From a bacterium (lineage in GTDB: Bacteria > Planctomycetota > Planctomycetia > Planctomycetales > Planctomycetaceae), in assembly GCA_016124895.1 (NCBI GenBank), contig WGMU01000068.1, forward strand, positions 44,848 through 108,847: 64,000 bases of DNA. The letters are read 5' to 3'. How positions within the stretch are numbered: position 1 is the first letter of the stretch; every line of letters begins with the position of its first letter. The position numbers and the translations under genes were made by a program. This document shows positions 56,469 to 64,000 of this stretch, in pieces. The notes beneath the pieces were generated by a model that did no database searches, was not told where the DNA came from, and saw only the letters and a list, made by a program, of their open reading frames with translations.

Positions 56469-59400
56469 TCAATGATTCGTCAGGAATTCCTGCGAGTTGA
56501 TCAGTGCCCAGAGCAGGTCGCGCAGGCCATCGACGGTGTTCTCCGCAGTCTCAAGATACTGCTTTGCCCGTTCGATCTCGGCGGCGTCAGGTTCGTGTGA
56601 TTGAGTCCGCAGCCACGCCTTTCGAATCAGCATGTCGAGATCGTCAGTCACTGCGTCGTCACTCGACGCGTTCCCGGCGGTGACCTGAGTCAGCCAGCCG
56701 TCTTTGCGGTCGATCCAGCCGAGCACTTCCTCGTCGTTGCGGACATACAGCGACTGCAGCAGCGTCGGTTGAGCCTGCCGTTCGCAGTCGCAGTTGGTTG
56801 TGCGCAGCGGCTTGCCGAAAACCAGCAGCGAATAATCGATTCCCTGAGCCTGAATCGATCTTGGATGCTGCGCGATCCTGCGGACACCGACGCTGTCCGA
56901 CCACTGACTCGCGGCCTTGTCGTTCGCAGTTGCCTGCAGAATCACGTCGATCGTCACTTCAGCCGGCAGCCGACGGACCAGTGACCGGCTGAAGTTGCGT
57001 TCGTCGGTGCCGTTCGTCGCGTTTGGTTCGATGCTGCGCTGGTAGGTCTGACTGTTCGCGATCGTGCGGTGCAGCCATTTCATGTCGTAACCGCGGGCAA
57101 TGAACTCGCGGCTCAGCCAGTCGAGCAGCGGGCGGTTGCGCGGCGGATTGGCTCGGTTGAAATCGTCCGGCGGCTCGACGATGCCGACGCCGAAGTAGTG
57201 ATGCCAGATCCGGTTGACGAACGACGGTGCGAAGTACGGGTTGTCTTTCTGCAGCAGCCAGGCCATCAGGGGCTCGCGCGGATCGGCGAAGTCGTTGAGG
57301 TTCAGCTCGTCGCCGCCGAGCAGCCGCGCGATCTGCGGTTCGTCGCCGGGCTGCTCGATGTAGATCTCGTTCCAGGGAATCGGCAGGCCTTCCGCGGAAA
57401 CGCGCAGATACATCTGCCGTCGCAGGGCCGCGGTGTCGAGCTTGACCGGCACGCCGAGTTTCGTCTTGAGCTGGTCCTGCGCCGGCTTTGCATCTGGAGC
57501 AACGCCGGACTTGATCCGTGTGAAGAACTCGGTGAACTGCTCGAAGTCCTGCTTCGACCATTCGTCGAACGGATGTTTGTGGCACTGAGCGCACTGCAGC
57601 CGAACGCCCAGAAACACATAGCCGAATGACAGCGTCCGATCGACTGGCAACTGGTTATTGCTGCGGAACCAGTAGTAGTGCATCGGGTTGTCGAGCGCCG
57701 TGAAGTCGGTTGGCTCGACGCGGCTCAAGTGACGGCTCTGTTCGCTGGCGTAGTCGGCATACGACTGACCGGGGCGGCGGCTTTCGGCGAGGATGATGCC
57801 CGCAGCGATCCGGTCCCAGCCGACGTTGTCCTGCACGCGGCGCCGTAGCCAGGCGGTCCATTGGCCGGCGGCCGGTGAGTTCATATCGGTCGTGCCGAGG
57901 TACTGCGAATTGCAGCCGGTCAGATCGCTCAGCCGCATCGTCCACCACTCGGTATACGCCGGTGTTTGGAGCAGTTCGTCAATCTTCCTCGCCCGTTTAT
58001 CCGGCGATGGATCGGCGACAAACGTGGTGACTTCGTCGGCGGTTGGCAGCGTGCCGATCATGTCCAGGCTGACGCGCCGCAGGAACTCCGTGTCCGAGCA
58101 GACGTCCGACGGCACGATGCCCAGCTTGGCCAGCTTGTCGATGACGAAACCATCGATCTCTGTGGGCCGGTCGAGCGTCGGATACTTCTCGCCGATGCGG
58201 TCGCTCACCGGCCGCAGAACCGGAGCGGCGAAGATGCCGTTGTCGTAAAACGCGACGATGTGCGTGTCGCCGGTGCCGGCGTTTGTGACGACACCATCCG
58301 TTGAGACTTCCGCAACAGCATCGTCGTTTGACTGAAACCGCGTCAGGCGAGTGACGTCTTCAACCGAACCGTCTTCCCACTCGGCCACGCAGCGCAGCCG
58401 CACGGTTTCTCCGGCTGCCTTGAACTGAATCTCGCGCGGCGACACTTCAAACCGGATCAGCTTGCGCGGCGAGCCGTCAACGCCTTTCGCTCCGGCGGCG
58501 ATCCAGCGCCGCAATAAGTGATACTCCCAGCCGCCGCGTTCAAACCGCTGCCCGCCGCCGTGATTTTCGTCGCTGGTCGGCTTGTTGAGGATGAGACTCT
58601 TTTCCGGCTCGACCTTATTGACGCGTGGCTCGTCGCCGCCGGTGAGAGCTTCCAGATCCGCCGCGAAGTCGTACCCGAACATCGACAGACTGAAGCCACC
58701 CTTGCCCTGAAACGATCCGTGGCACGTCCGACCGTTACAGCCGAGCCGGCCGAACAGCGGCAGAACATGTTTCTGAAAATCGGGTGTGGAGTCGTCTGCA
58801 ACAAATGCTTCCGTCGCGTCGCTGTCTGCTCCGCGGGGTGGCTTAGGCTGGACTGAGCCTGCGAGGGAAGCCCCGGCGTTGTCGGGTTGCGTCGAGCCGG
58901 GGCTTCGCTCGTGCCTCGCTCCAGCCCCGGCCACCCCGTCGGGTTGAATTCGCAGCGTCTCGCCGGCCAGCAGTCGCTCGAACGCGCTGCGCTGCCGGTC
59001 GGGAGTCGGGTTGAGTACGACATTGAGTTTCGTGTTCGTCGCTCGAAGCGGCGCAACGTCGGCAGCCGTCAGTTGAGTTCCCGTCAGCAGAAGCTGCGTC
59101 AGCTTCGGATGTCCTTTCAAGACGAGCAGCGAGTCTGCTGTGACGTGCGTTCCTCGCAGGCTCAGGTGGCTCAACTCTTTCAGTTCCTTCAGTCCTGCCA
59201 GAGCAGTGCCGGTGATGCTGTTCCCGTCGAGCGCGAGCGACCGCAATTGCGTCAGTCCGGCGAGGTGCTTCAGCCCGGCGTCCGAGATGCGCGTCCCGTT
59301 CAGCGAAAGCGTTTCCAGCGTCGTCAACCCGGTCAGGTGCTGCAGTCCGTCGTCGGTGATCGCGGTCCCGTCGAGCGAGAGCGTTGTCAGTTCCGTCAGG

Positions 59401-59825
59401 CCAGCGAGGTGCTGCAACCCGTCGTCGGTCACGGCCGTTCGATCAAGATACAGCCGCTGCAGTTTCTTCAGGTCAGCGAGTGCCGGCATGGCCACGTCGG
59501 TCAGGCCCGAGTCCGACAGGAACAGTGTGTCGAGATTCGTCAGCCCGGCGACGTGCTTTAACCCGGCGTCAGTCACGGTCGGCGTGACAACCGCCAGATA
59601 ATCGAGCTGCTGGAACGCCGCGACGTGTTCAAGATGCTCGTCAGTGACCGTCGACCTGCTGAAGCGAACAAAGCGAACGGTGCCGTCGCGATTCTTCTGA
59701 AGGTTCGACGCGATGCCGCTCAGCGCTTTGATGGCGGCCTCCTGCTCAGGCGGCGTCTCGGCGGTCACAATCACAGGAACGAGCAGTGAAGCGAGGACGC
59801 TCAGCAGAACGGAGAACCGAGTCAT
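56469..59825 (-). CDS. LRR + Big_2 + DUF1549/DUF1553 protein with palindromic insertion
   Basis: An 1118-residue secreted protein, signal peptide LLSVLASLLVPVIVTA. Residues about 45-270 are leucine-rich repeats of 24 residues with pattern LxxLxxLxLxGTxITDxGL. Residues 290-345 are a linker partly encoded by the dispersed palindrome copy 3. Near 355 is the family heme-like C-x4-CH (GCNGRTCHGSFQGKGGFSL). An Ig-like Big_2 domain (VSTDGVVTNAGTGDTHIVAFYDNGI) precedes DUF1549 (near 560-760), which has a CxxCH site as CAQCHKHPFDEW. DUF1553 (near 830-1100) ends the protein. The LRR half probably binds a partner or substrate. Function is otherwise unknown. Confidence 0.92.
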   Translation of the reverse strand: MTRFSVLLSVLASLLVPVIVTAETPPEQEAAIKALSGIASNLQKNRDGTVRFVRFSRSTVTDEHLEHVAAFQQLDYLAVVTPTVTDAGLKHVAGLTNLDTLFLSDSGLTDVAMPALADLKKLQRLYLDRTAVTDDGLQHLAGLTELTTLSLDGTAITDDGLQHLTGLTTLETLSLNGTRISDAGLKHLAGLTQLRSLALDGNSITGTALAGLKELKELSHLSLRGTHVTADSLLVLKGHPKLTQLLLTGTQLTAADVAPLRATNTKLNVVLNPTPDRQRSAFERLLAGETLRIQPDGVAGAGARHERSPGSTQPDNAGASLAGSVQPKPPRGADSDATEAFVADDSTPDFQKHVLPLFGRLGCNGRTCHGSFQGKGGFSLSMFGYDFAADLEALTGGDEPRVNKVEPEKSLILNKPTSDENHGGGQRFERGGWEYHLLRRWIAAGAKGVDGSPRKLIRFEVSPREIQFKAAGETVRLRCVAEWEDGSVEDVTRLTRFQSNDDAVAEVSTDGVVTNAGTGDTHIVAFYDNGIFAAPVLRPVSDRIGEKYPTLDRPTEIDGFVIDKLAKLGIVPSDVCSDTEFLRRVSLDMIGTLPTADEVTTFVADPSPDKRARKIDELLQTPAYTEWWTMRLSDLTGCNSQYLGTTDMNSPAAGQWTAWLRRRVQDNVGWDRIAAGIILAESRRPGQSYADYASEQSRHLSRVEPTDFTALDNPMHYYWFRSNNQLPVDRTLSFGYVFLGVRLQCAQCHKHPFDEWSKQDFEQFTEFFTRIKSGVAPDAKPAQDQLKTKLGVPVKLDTAALRRQMYLRVSAEGLPIPWNEIYIEQPGDEPQIARLLGGDELNLNDFADPREPLMAWLLQKDNPYFAPSFVNRIWHHYFGVGIVEPPDDFNRANPPRNRPLLDWLSREFIARGYDMKWLHRTIANSQTYQRSIEPNATNGTDERNFSRSLVRRLPAEVTIDVILQATANDKAASQWSDSVGVRRIAQHPRSIQAQGIDYSLLVFGKPLRTTNCDCERQAQPTLLQSLYVRNDEEVLGWIDRKDGWLTQVTAGNASSDDAVTDDLDMLIRKAWLRTQSHEPDAAEIERAKQYLETAENTVDGLRDLLWALINSQEFLTNH
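58835..58937. repeat. Dispersed palindromic repeat, copy 3, inside a coding sequence
   Basis: 103 bases with the same ends and core as copies 1 and 2 (CTGGACTGAGCCTGCGA, GGAAGCCCCG) but with an extra 25-base middle. It is translated in frame as part of the Gly/Ala/Ser/Pro-rich linker of the LRR-DUF1549 protein. Confidence 0.8.
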
Positions 59826-59933
59826 GGCGTGATCTCACCGGCGGGAACACGAAGGCAGGTCAACCTGACCACGATAGGCCGATCACCCCACGCGAACAAT
59901 CCGATCGTGCCTCGATCGGAAGCACCAGTTGCC

Positions 59934-62045
59934 TCAGTACCGCTCCGTGAGCACGAACACGCCGGTCACATAAAACGCCGAGAACGCGGTGACGACAGCG
60001 AGGAATTCGACCGTGGCTGAAAGGCGTCCCGTCCGGTTTCGGAATCCGGCGGCAATCCGGCAGAACGGCAGCGCCGCTGGATAGCCGGCCAGGAAGACCC
60101 ACTCGAACACGAGGCTCAGACGGCGGCACAGCAGGAAGTAACCGAGCGACACCGCCAGCAGCAGGGCCACGTTGAGCCATTCGGTTCCGAGCCTCTGCCT
60201 GCCGATTGTCCGGCGGCTCCAGCGCAGCGAACCGGCAGTCACGTCAAACACGACGAACAGACACAGCGGCCAGGTGAAGTAGAACTCGCGCGTCCAGGCA
60301 CTCAGAGCCGTCGTTCCGACCAGGCCGAGACCGAAGGCGGTCAGTCGGAAGGTCAGCCGGCGGGTCACGTCGCTGCGATGGAGAGCAATGCCGCGCGATA
60401 CCAGCCCGGCGAACACTGCAGCAGCGATCAGAAACGCCAGCGACGCCAGATACCAGTTCCGCAACCACGCATCCGATGGGATGTCGAACGCGTACTCCGG
60501 TTCGATCGCCAGAATCGTGCTGGCCAGATCGCGGTACTGCGACTGCGGCACGTCTCGAAGCGACAGGACCGGCCGCGTTCCCGTCTGCAGGAGATCGGGC
60601 TCGCCGACGTAAACGCAGACCGCGTGCGAATGATTCCGCAGATAAACGCGTCCGCGATGCAGGATGGGCGGCGTCCAGACCAGCTCGCCGCCGAGCACGG
60701 TCGCCCGCGCGAGTTCCTCGTAAGACTGCGGGTTCGTCCGCGCGAGGATCAGTTCTCCGAGTTCGTTGAAGATGATCAGCTTGCCGTCGGCGACGATGAT
60801 CCCTGCCTGTCCGATCTCCGGTTCGCCGTCGGTGTCCCGCTCTGAGTTCTCTCGCCGTGGACGGCCAGTCCCGACCGACCAGCGTTCTGTTCCCGTCAGA
60901 AAATCAACGCAGCGAAAGATGCCGCGCGACGGCCGATGCGTCTTCGACTGGGCGTCGAAGATGTCGAAGCCGTACAGAAAGCCGTCGACCAGAACGCTTG
61001 ATGTTACGTCGTTCGACAGCGTGTTCGACTTCCAGACGGTGTCGAGTTCTGGCAGCTCAGTGGTGGCTTTGGCATCGAGTGACAGAGGCAGTGTCAGCAG
61101 TTGCGAACCCGAGCGAAACGGGCCGGAGATCCACAGATGCGGATCCTGAAAGATCGGCCACGCGGAGTGCTCATCGTAACCGTGCGACAGATCCAGTCGC
61201 GCGAGCCAGGTGCCATCAGTACGATCGGCGACGACCAGCGAGTTCTGCAGATAGCCAACGACGAGTTTCCGGCCACCTGATTCGATCGGAAACGCCGGCG
61301 TGTAACTCGCGGGGTCGCTGCCGGAGGCCCAGACCTCGCGGCCAGACTTTGCATCGAGTGCAACAAGGCTCGCGTCCTTTCCGCCAACCGGCAGCAGAAC
61401 CAGACTGTCGATCACTGTCGGCGAACACGCGTAACCGAAGCCGACTCCCTGTCCGTCGTACTTCGCGATGACGTTGACCGACCAGCGCTCTTTGCCGGTC
61501 GCTGCGTCCAGGCAACCGATCAGGCCACTCGGTCCCGCAAAGTAAACGATGCCCTCCACGATCGTCGGAGTCGCTCGCGGGCCGGGATAGACACCGGCGG
61601 CTTCGTACGGCCAGTCGTAACGGTGCTCCCAGATCGTCTCGCCGGAATCGGCATCCAGACAGACGACGTACTGCCCGGTCAGCGTCTGCGTCTGCGTGAA
61701 GACCCGCTCTCCAACAGCGACGAACGCCGAGTACCCCTGCCCCAGCGGACGAGTCCACAAAACCGGCGGCCCGTCGTCTGGCCACTGATCGGCCAGGTTG
61801 ATCTCTGGCGAGTGAGCATCAAACGCCGCCCCTCGCACGAACGGCCAGCCACGATCAGACACACCCTCCGGCAGGAACGGGTTCTCTGCCGCAGACACGA
61901 ACGACGACGCCAGCAGGCACGCCGCGGCAACCAGATACAGAGTTCTCGCGGCGTTCCAAACGCCCAGACAACGAGATGTCGACACGGCCCGCTCTCCGGC
62001 TCTGACTGAAACAGCCACGCTGCGGATGTCCGGAACAGACGTCAT
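59934..62045 (-). CDS. PQQ-propeller membrane protein
   Basis: A protein of 703 residues from the ATG at 62045. A GTG at 61985 with GGAGAG upstream gives a tidier signal peptide (ARTLYLVAAACLLASSFVSAAE) and may be the true start. The longer open frame from 62165 begins inside an inverted repeat and is rejected. The middle (about 100-500) has PQQ-type blades: LDADSGETIWEHRYD, LDAATGKERWSVN, LDAKSGREVWASG and FLTGTERWSVG. The C-terminal third has about six membrane helices (LASLAFLIAAAVFAGLV, FGLGLVGTTALS, TWPLCLFVVFDV, VALLLAVSLGYFLL...). It may be an anchored quinoprotein-like or scaffold propeller. No catalytic residues were identified. Confidence 0.85.
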   Translation of the reverse strand: MTSVPDIRSVAVSVRAGERAVSTSRCLGVWNAARTLYLVAAACLLASSFVSAAENPFLPEGVSDRGWPFVRGAAFDAHSPEINLADQWPDDGPPVLWTRPLGQGYSAFVAVGERVFTQTQTLTGQYVVCLDADSGETIWEHRYDWPYEAAGVYPGPRATPTIVEGIVYFAGPSGLIGCLDAATGKERWSVNVIAKYDGQGVGFGYACSPTVIDSLVLLPVGGKDASLVALDAKSGREVWASGSDPASYTPAFPIESGGRKLVVGYLQNSLVVADRTDGTWLARLDLSHGYDEHSAWPIFQDPHLWISGPFRSGSQLLTLPLSLDAKATTELPELDTVWKSNTLSNDVTSSVLVDGFLYGFDIFDAQSKTHRPSRGIFRCVDFLTGTERWSVGTGRPRRENSERDTDGEPEIGQAGIIVADGKLIIFNELGELILARTNPQSYEELARATVLGGELVWTPPILHRGRVYLRNHSHAVCVYVGEPDLLQTGTRPVLSLRDVPQSQYRDLASTILAIEPEYAFDIPSDAWLRNWYLASLAFLIAAAVFAGLVSRGIALHRSDVTRRLTFRLTAFGLGLVGTTALSAWTREFYFTWPLCLFVVFDVTAGSLRWSRRTIGRQRLGTEWLNVALLLAVSLGYFLLCRRLSLVFEWVFLAGYPAALPFCRIAAGFRNRTGRLSATVEFLAVVTAFSAFYVTGVFVLTERY

Positions 62046-62131
62046 TCCGAACGATGGAAGCGTGCGTACGACGACGGCTCGCCGAACGCGGGCCGAATTG
62101 CGCCCGATCGTGAAGAACTGTCCGATCACTC

Positions 62132-62209
62132 GTAGGGCCGGTTCCAACCGGCCGAACAGGATCAAGACTCTTCTTCAACAATTAGACGGCCGGTGGGAAC
62201 CGGCCCTAC
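62132..62209. repeat. Inverted-repeat element, 23-base arms
   Basis: Arms 62132-62154 and 62187-62209 (GTAGGGCCGGTTCC-type) differ at one base and flank a 32-base loop. It lies upstream of the PQQ-propeller gene. Confidence 0.65.
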
Positions 62210-62806
62210 CCGGCTGTCCGCATTGCGACGGGAAGAGGCCCAACGGGCCGGTCCGATGACAGTCCAGGAAATCGGTCCCCGGAAAAGGAACAAAGCCCCA
62301 ACGGGCAACGCCGTTAAGGATTTCAGCGGCGAAGCCGCGACAGCACGTAGCCGCACGCGTCAGCGTGCGGAACGAATTCGCAATGAGTCATTTAGCCGCG
62401 AAGCGGCGACAGCCTGTTCTGCGGGCTCACGCCCGCAGCTACCTGCTGTCGCGGCTTCGCCGCTGGCCCAGAACCACAGTTTTGACAGACTCAAAATCAT
62501 TAACGGCGTTGCCCAACGGGGCGACCCGAATGCGGTCGGGATTAGCGTCGCCCCTCCGGGGCTTTGACGATTTGTTTGCCGTGTTCCCCAGGCTTCGCCT
62601 GGGGCTGACATCGGACCGACCCTTCGGGCCTGAACGCAGAATCTGTTGCCACCAAACCAGAGGCGAAGTCACACAGGGTGCGTGGAGCGGGCTTAATTTC
62701 AACACGGTGCGTTACGCGGACAGCACTCATACGACGAACAGTTAACCACCTCGCCAAAGCTGCCCGCGTAACGCACCGTTTTCCACTTGTGTCCACTCCA
62801 CCCGCC
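62166..62806. other. 641-base repeat-rich gap
   Basis: Contains the 23-base inverted repeat above, the composite element 62295-62522 and several smaller palindromes near 62540-62640. Several open frames here are only translations of repeats. No gene is supported. Confidence 0.6.
62295..62522. repeat. Composite repeat element bounded by 28-base inverted repeats
   Basis: Left arm 62295-62322 and right arm 62495-62522 (GGGCAACGCCGTTAA core) are near-complementary. The interior contains nested hairpins related to those at 43.1-43.2 kb, such as CTGCGGGC-TCAC-GCCCGCAG near 62413-62440 and GCGAAGCGGCGACAG with its complement near 62398-62460. It looks like a MITE-like or REP-cluster element. Confidence 0.55.
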
Positions 62807-63643
62807 CTACGGAACTAGTGCCTCTAAGACGCTTCGAAGTTCGAGGACTTCAAGAGGGCAGTCGCCCCAATTGTGCTCCCAGCAGACGATCAGGTCGCAC
62901 CCATTGACTGGATGTCCGTGGTCGACGAAGTTCCGGCTACAGAATTCGAACTCGATGCGCACTCGTTCCCATCGATTCCCGGTCTTACTGATTCGGCGTT
63001 TGGCTTCGCAATCGGGAAAGCCGGTGGCGACGCTTTCGACGAGAAACCCCAGCTCCAATGCCAACATGCCGAACAGAAACACTACACCCTGTTCATTGAC
63101 CGGTGCGTGCTGGAGCCCACGGAAATTAAGGACTGGTCCGTAGGCACGCCCACCAAGCGACGGCCACGTTGTCGTTCCAGATGCGGAGACCGTAGTGTTC
63201 GGCTGCTCCTCATTCGGGGTCGATTCTGGTTGAACCAATTGATCCGCGTAATCGACGCTTTGTCCCGTGTTGGTCAGCCATTCTGCGAATGCGTACAACA
63301 TGTCGTTCCAACCGCTGCCGAATCTCTTGCGATAGGTGGTGAGGCTGTGCCGACATTTCTTTTGGAATTTTTGTTGAGTTGGAACACAGCCTTCGTCGTC
63401 GAATACCCGTTTCATCTCAACAAGCAGGCTTGTCTCGTCGATTGCTCCAACGTCCGTCGGAGTAAGCCCCGCCGCTTCCACGAGGCTATTCCAATAGTCA
63501 AAGTGCTTGACGATTTGCCACTCTGAGACACCGGTTTCCCGGATAAATTCAACTTTGGAAAGTGAATCTTTACCAAGTCGCTGCGCGAGTTCACGCGCTT
63601 TCTGAATCAGCGTGTCAGCGTCTGCGTTAGTGGACGATTCCAT
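62807..63643 (-). CDS. Homing-endonuclease-associated-repeat protein with PD-(D/E)xK-like C-terminus
   Basis: A 278-residue protein. The N-terminal 115 residues contain two copies of a DNA-binding repeat of the homing endonuclease associated type: KVEFIRETGVSEWQIVKHFDYWNSLVEAAGL and the later CVPTQQKFQKKC...YRKRFGSGWNDML. The C-terminal part (about 165-275) has GRAYGPVLNFRGLQHAPVNEQGVVFLFG, DCEAK, RVRIEFEFCSRNFVDHGH and CDLIVCWEHNWGDCP, with Asp and Glu residues in the order of a PD-(D/E)xK nuclease fold. So it may cleave DNA. It is a lone gene between repeat DNA and an insertion sequence, as accessory genes often are. Function in defence or mobility is inference. Confidence 0.75.
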   Translation of the reverse strand: MESSTNADADTLIQKARELAQRLGKDSLSKVEFIRETGVSEWQIVKHFDYWNSLVEAAGLTPTDVGAIDETSLLVEMKRVFDDEGCVPTQQKFQKKCRHSLTTYRKRFGSGWNDMLYAFAEWLTNTGQSVDYADQLVQPESTPNEEQPNTTVSASGTTTWPSLGGRAYGPVLNFRGLQHAPVNEQGVVFLFGMLALELGFLVESVATGFPDCEAKRRISKTGNRWERVRIEFEFCSRNFVDHGHPVNGCDLIVCWEHNWGDCPLEVLELRSVLEALVP

Positions 63644-63968
63644 ATGTGTTTAGTGGCAAGACTAAGTTGTATCCCGGTCGAACGGAGATAATCCCGGTTG
63701 ACGGGGGGACTATTCAGTGGAGGTCCGTTTGGGGATAACCACCTTACTCACGCGAGATATGCCGGTAAAGCTCTCCGTTGACTGCTGAGCGTCCTGGCGG
63801 TTGGATGGATTCGGAGTCGGTGCAGCGGCACGGTGATCCGATGGCGGACGGGTGACGCGGCTAGGAGTCTGTCCGAGAATCAAAACAGACCTGGATTTTC
63901 CGCAGGGAATGCGCTACAGGGTGACGTGGCTGTGGGGGGTATTTCCGGTGGCAGTGGTGAGGTCAGGG
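63644..63968. other. Gap with lower-quality DNA before a transposase start
   Basis: No gene supported. The left end of an insertion sequence probably begins near 63864 (GGAGTCTGTCCGAGAATC), after a 220-base stretch that should include the promoter of the nuclease gene. Confidence 0.4.
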
Positions 63969-64000
63969 ATGAGCAAGACGTTTCGCAAGTGGGCTCCGGA
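63864..64000 (+). mobile_element. Probable left end of an insertion sequence (truncated by window)
   Basis: A GGAGTCTGTCCGAGAATC-type end precedes the transposase start at 63969 by about 105 bases, consistent with an IS end. The right end is outside the window, so the terminal repeat cannot be confirmed. Confidence 0.4.
63969..64000 (+). CDS. Transposase, N-terminal fragment at the window edge (IS1182-like)
   Basis: ATG at 63969 after an AGGTCAGGG sequence. Only ten codons are visible, MSKTFRKWAP. This beginning matches the N-terminus of IS1182-type transposases (MSKTFR-W-P...), which start with exactly such a motif. The rest lies beyond the window. With so few residues the family is tentative. 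Confidence 0.5.
   Translation, partial: MSKTFRKWAP

Noticed and set aside
62360..62800. Several short open frames in the repeat region
   Set aside because: They are translations of palindromic repeats, present on both strands, with no protein-like features.

Overview
The window reads as chromosomal DNA of a planctomycete, probably a Planctomycetaceae-like lineage. The evidence is high GC and dense genes on both strands, plus hallmark families: a type IV pilin-like DUF1559 protein followed by a small transthyretin-like lipoprotein, two large DUF1549/DUF1553 proteins with cytochrome-type N-termini, a giant HEAT/cytochrome protein with a terminal CxxCH site, 3-keto-disaccharide hydrolase (DUF1080) fusions, a secreted sulfatase, PQQ-type propellers and an NADH dehydrogenase-SelD fusion. 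Short palindromic dispersed elements are very common. No rRNA, tRNA or CRISPR array was recognised.

Layout. 1-7.2 kb: the end of a hybrid histidine kinase, a UspA protein, a small membrane protein, glutamate dehydrogenase, then a four-gene minus-strand cluster (UspA plus three unknown small proteins). 7.4-12.4 kb: an IS701-like transposase remnant, a sulfotransferase, a methyltransferase/glycosyltransferase pair and a sugar-nucleotide epimerase, suggesting surface polysaccharide work. 12.5-26.4 kb: a prenyltransferase-fold/HEAT protein, a LarA-like protein, a PLD-like nuclease, an ABC sugar importer lacking its permease, two multidomain secreted hydrolases, a DUF1559/lipoprotein pair and a PHB-depolymerase-like esterase.

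26.8-34.5 kb is the most striking region. It is a three-gene minus-strand operon coding for a TIR-TPR protein, a large SIR2-domain protein and an SMC/RecN-like ATPase, with both junctions being 4-base start/stop overlaps. It pairs two potential NAD-consuming enzymes with an SMC-type ATPase and looks like an anti-phage or abortive-infection system related in parts to Thoeris and Lamassu/ABC-3C, but with a combination I do not recognise.

34.8-48.4 kb: the SelD fusion, a polysaccharide deacetylase, a sulfatase with a DUF1549/DUF1553 protein, leuS and two minor genes. 48.5-62.1 kb: an NfeD/ClpP-class membrane protease, an ECF-like sigma factor, the giant HEAT/cytochrome protein, a polyprenol-phosphate mannosyltransferase-like enzyme, an LRR-DUF1549/DUF1553 protein and a PQQ-propeller membrane protein. 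62.1-64 kb: repeat-rich DNA, a homing-endonuclease-repeat nuclease and the start of a transposase gene cut by the window edge.

A second theme is the palindromic elements. One family occurs at 26.65, 43.31 and 58.84 kb, and the third copy lies in frame inside a coding sequence. A different palindrome is translated inside the editing domain of leuS. Start codons were chosen from ribosome-binding sites, signal peptides and family N-termini; where two starts compete this is stated.
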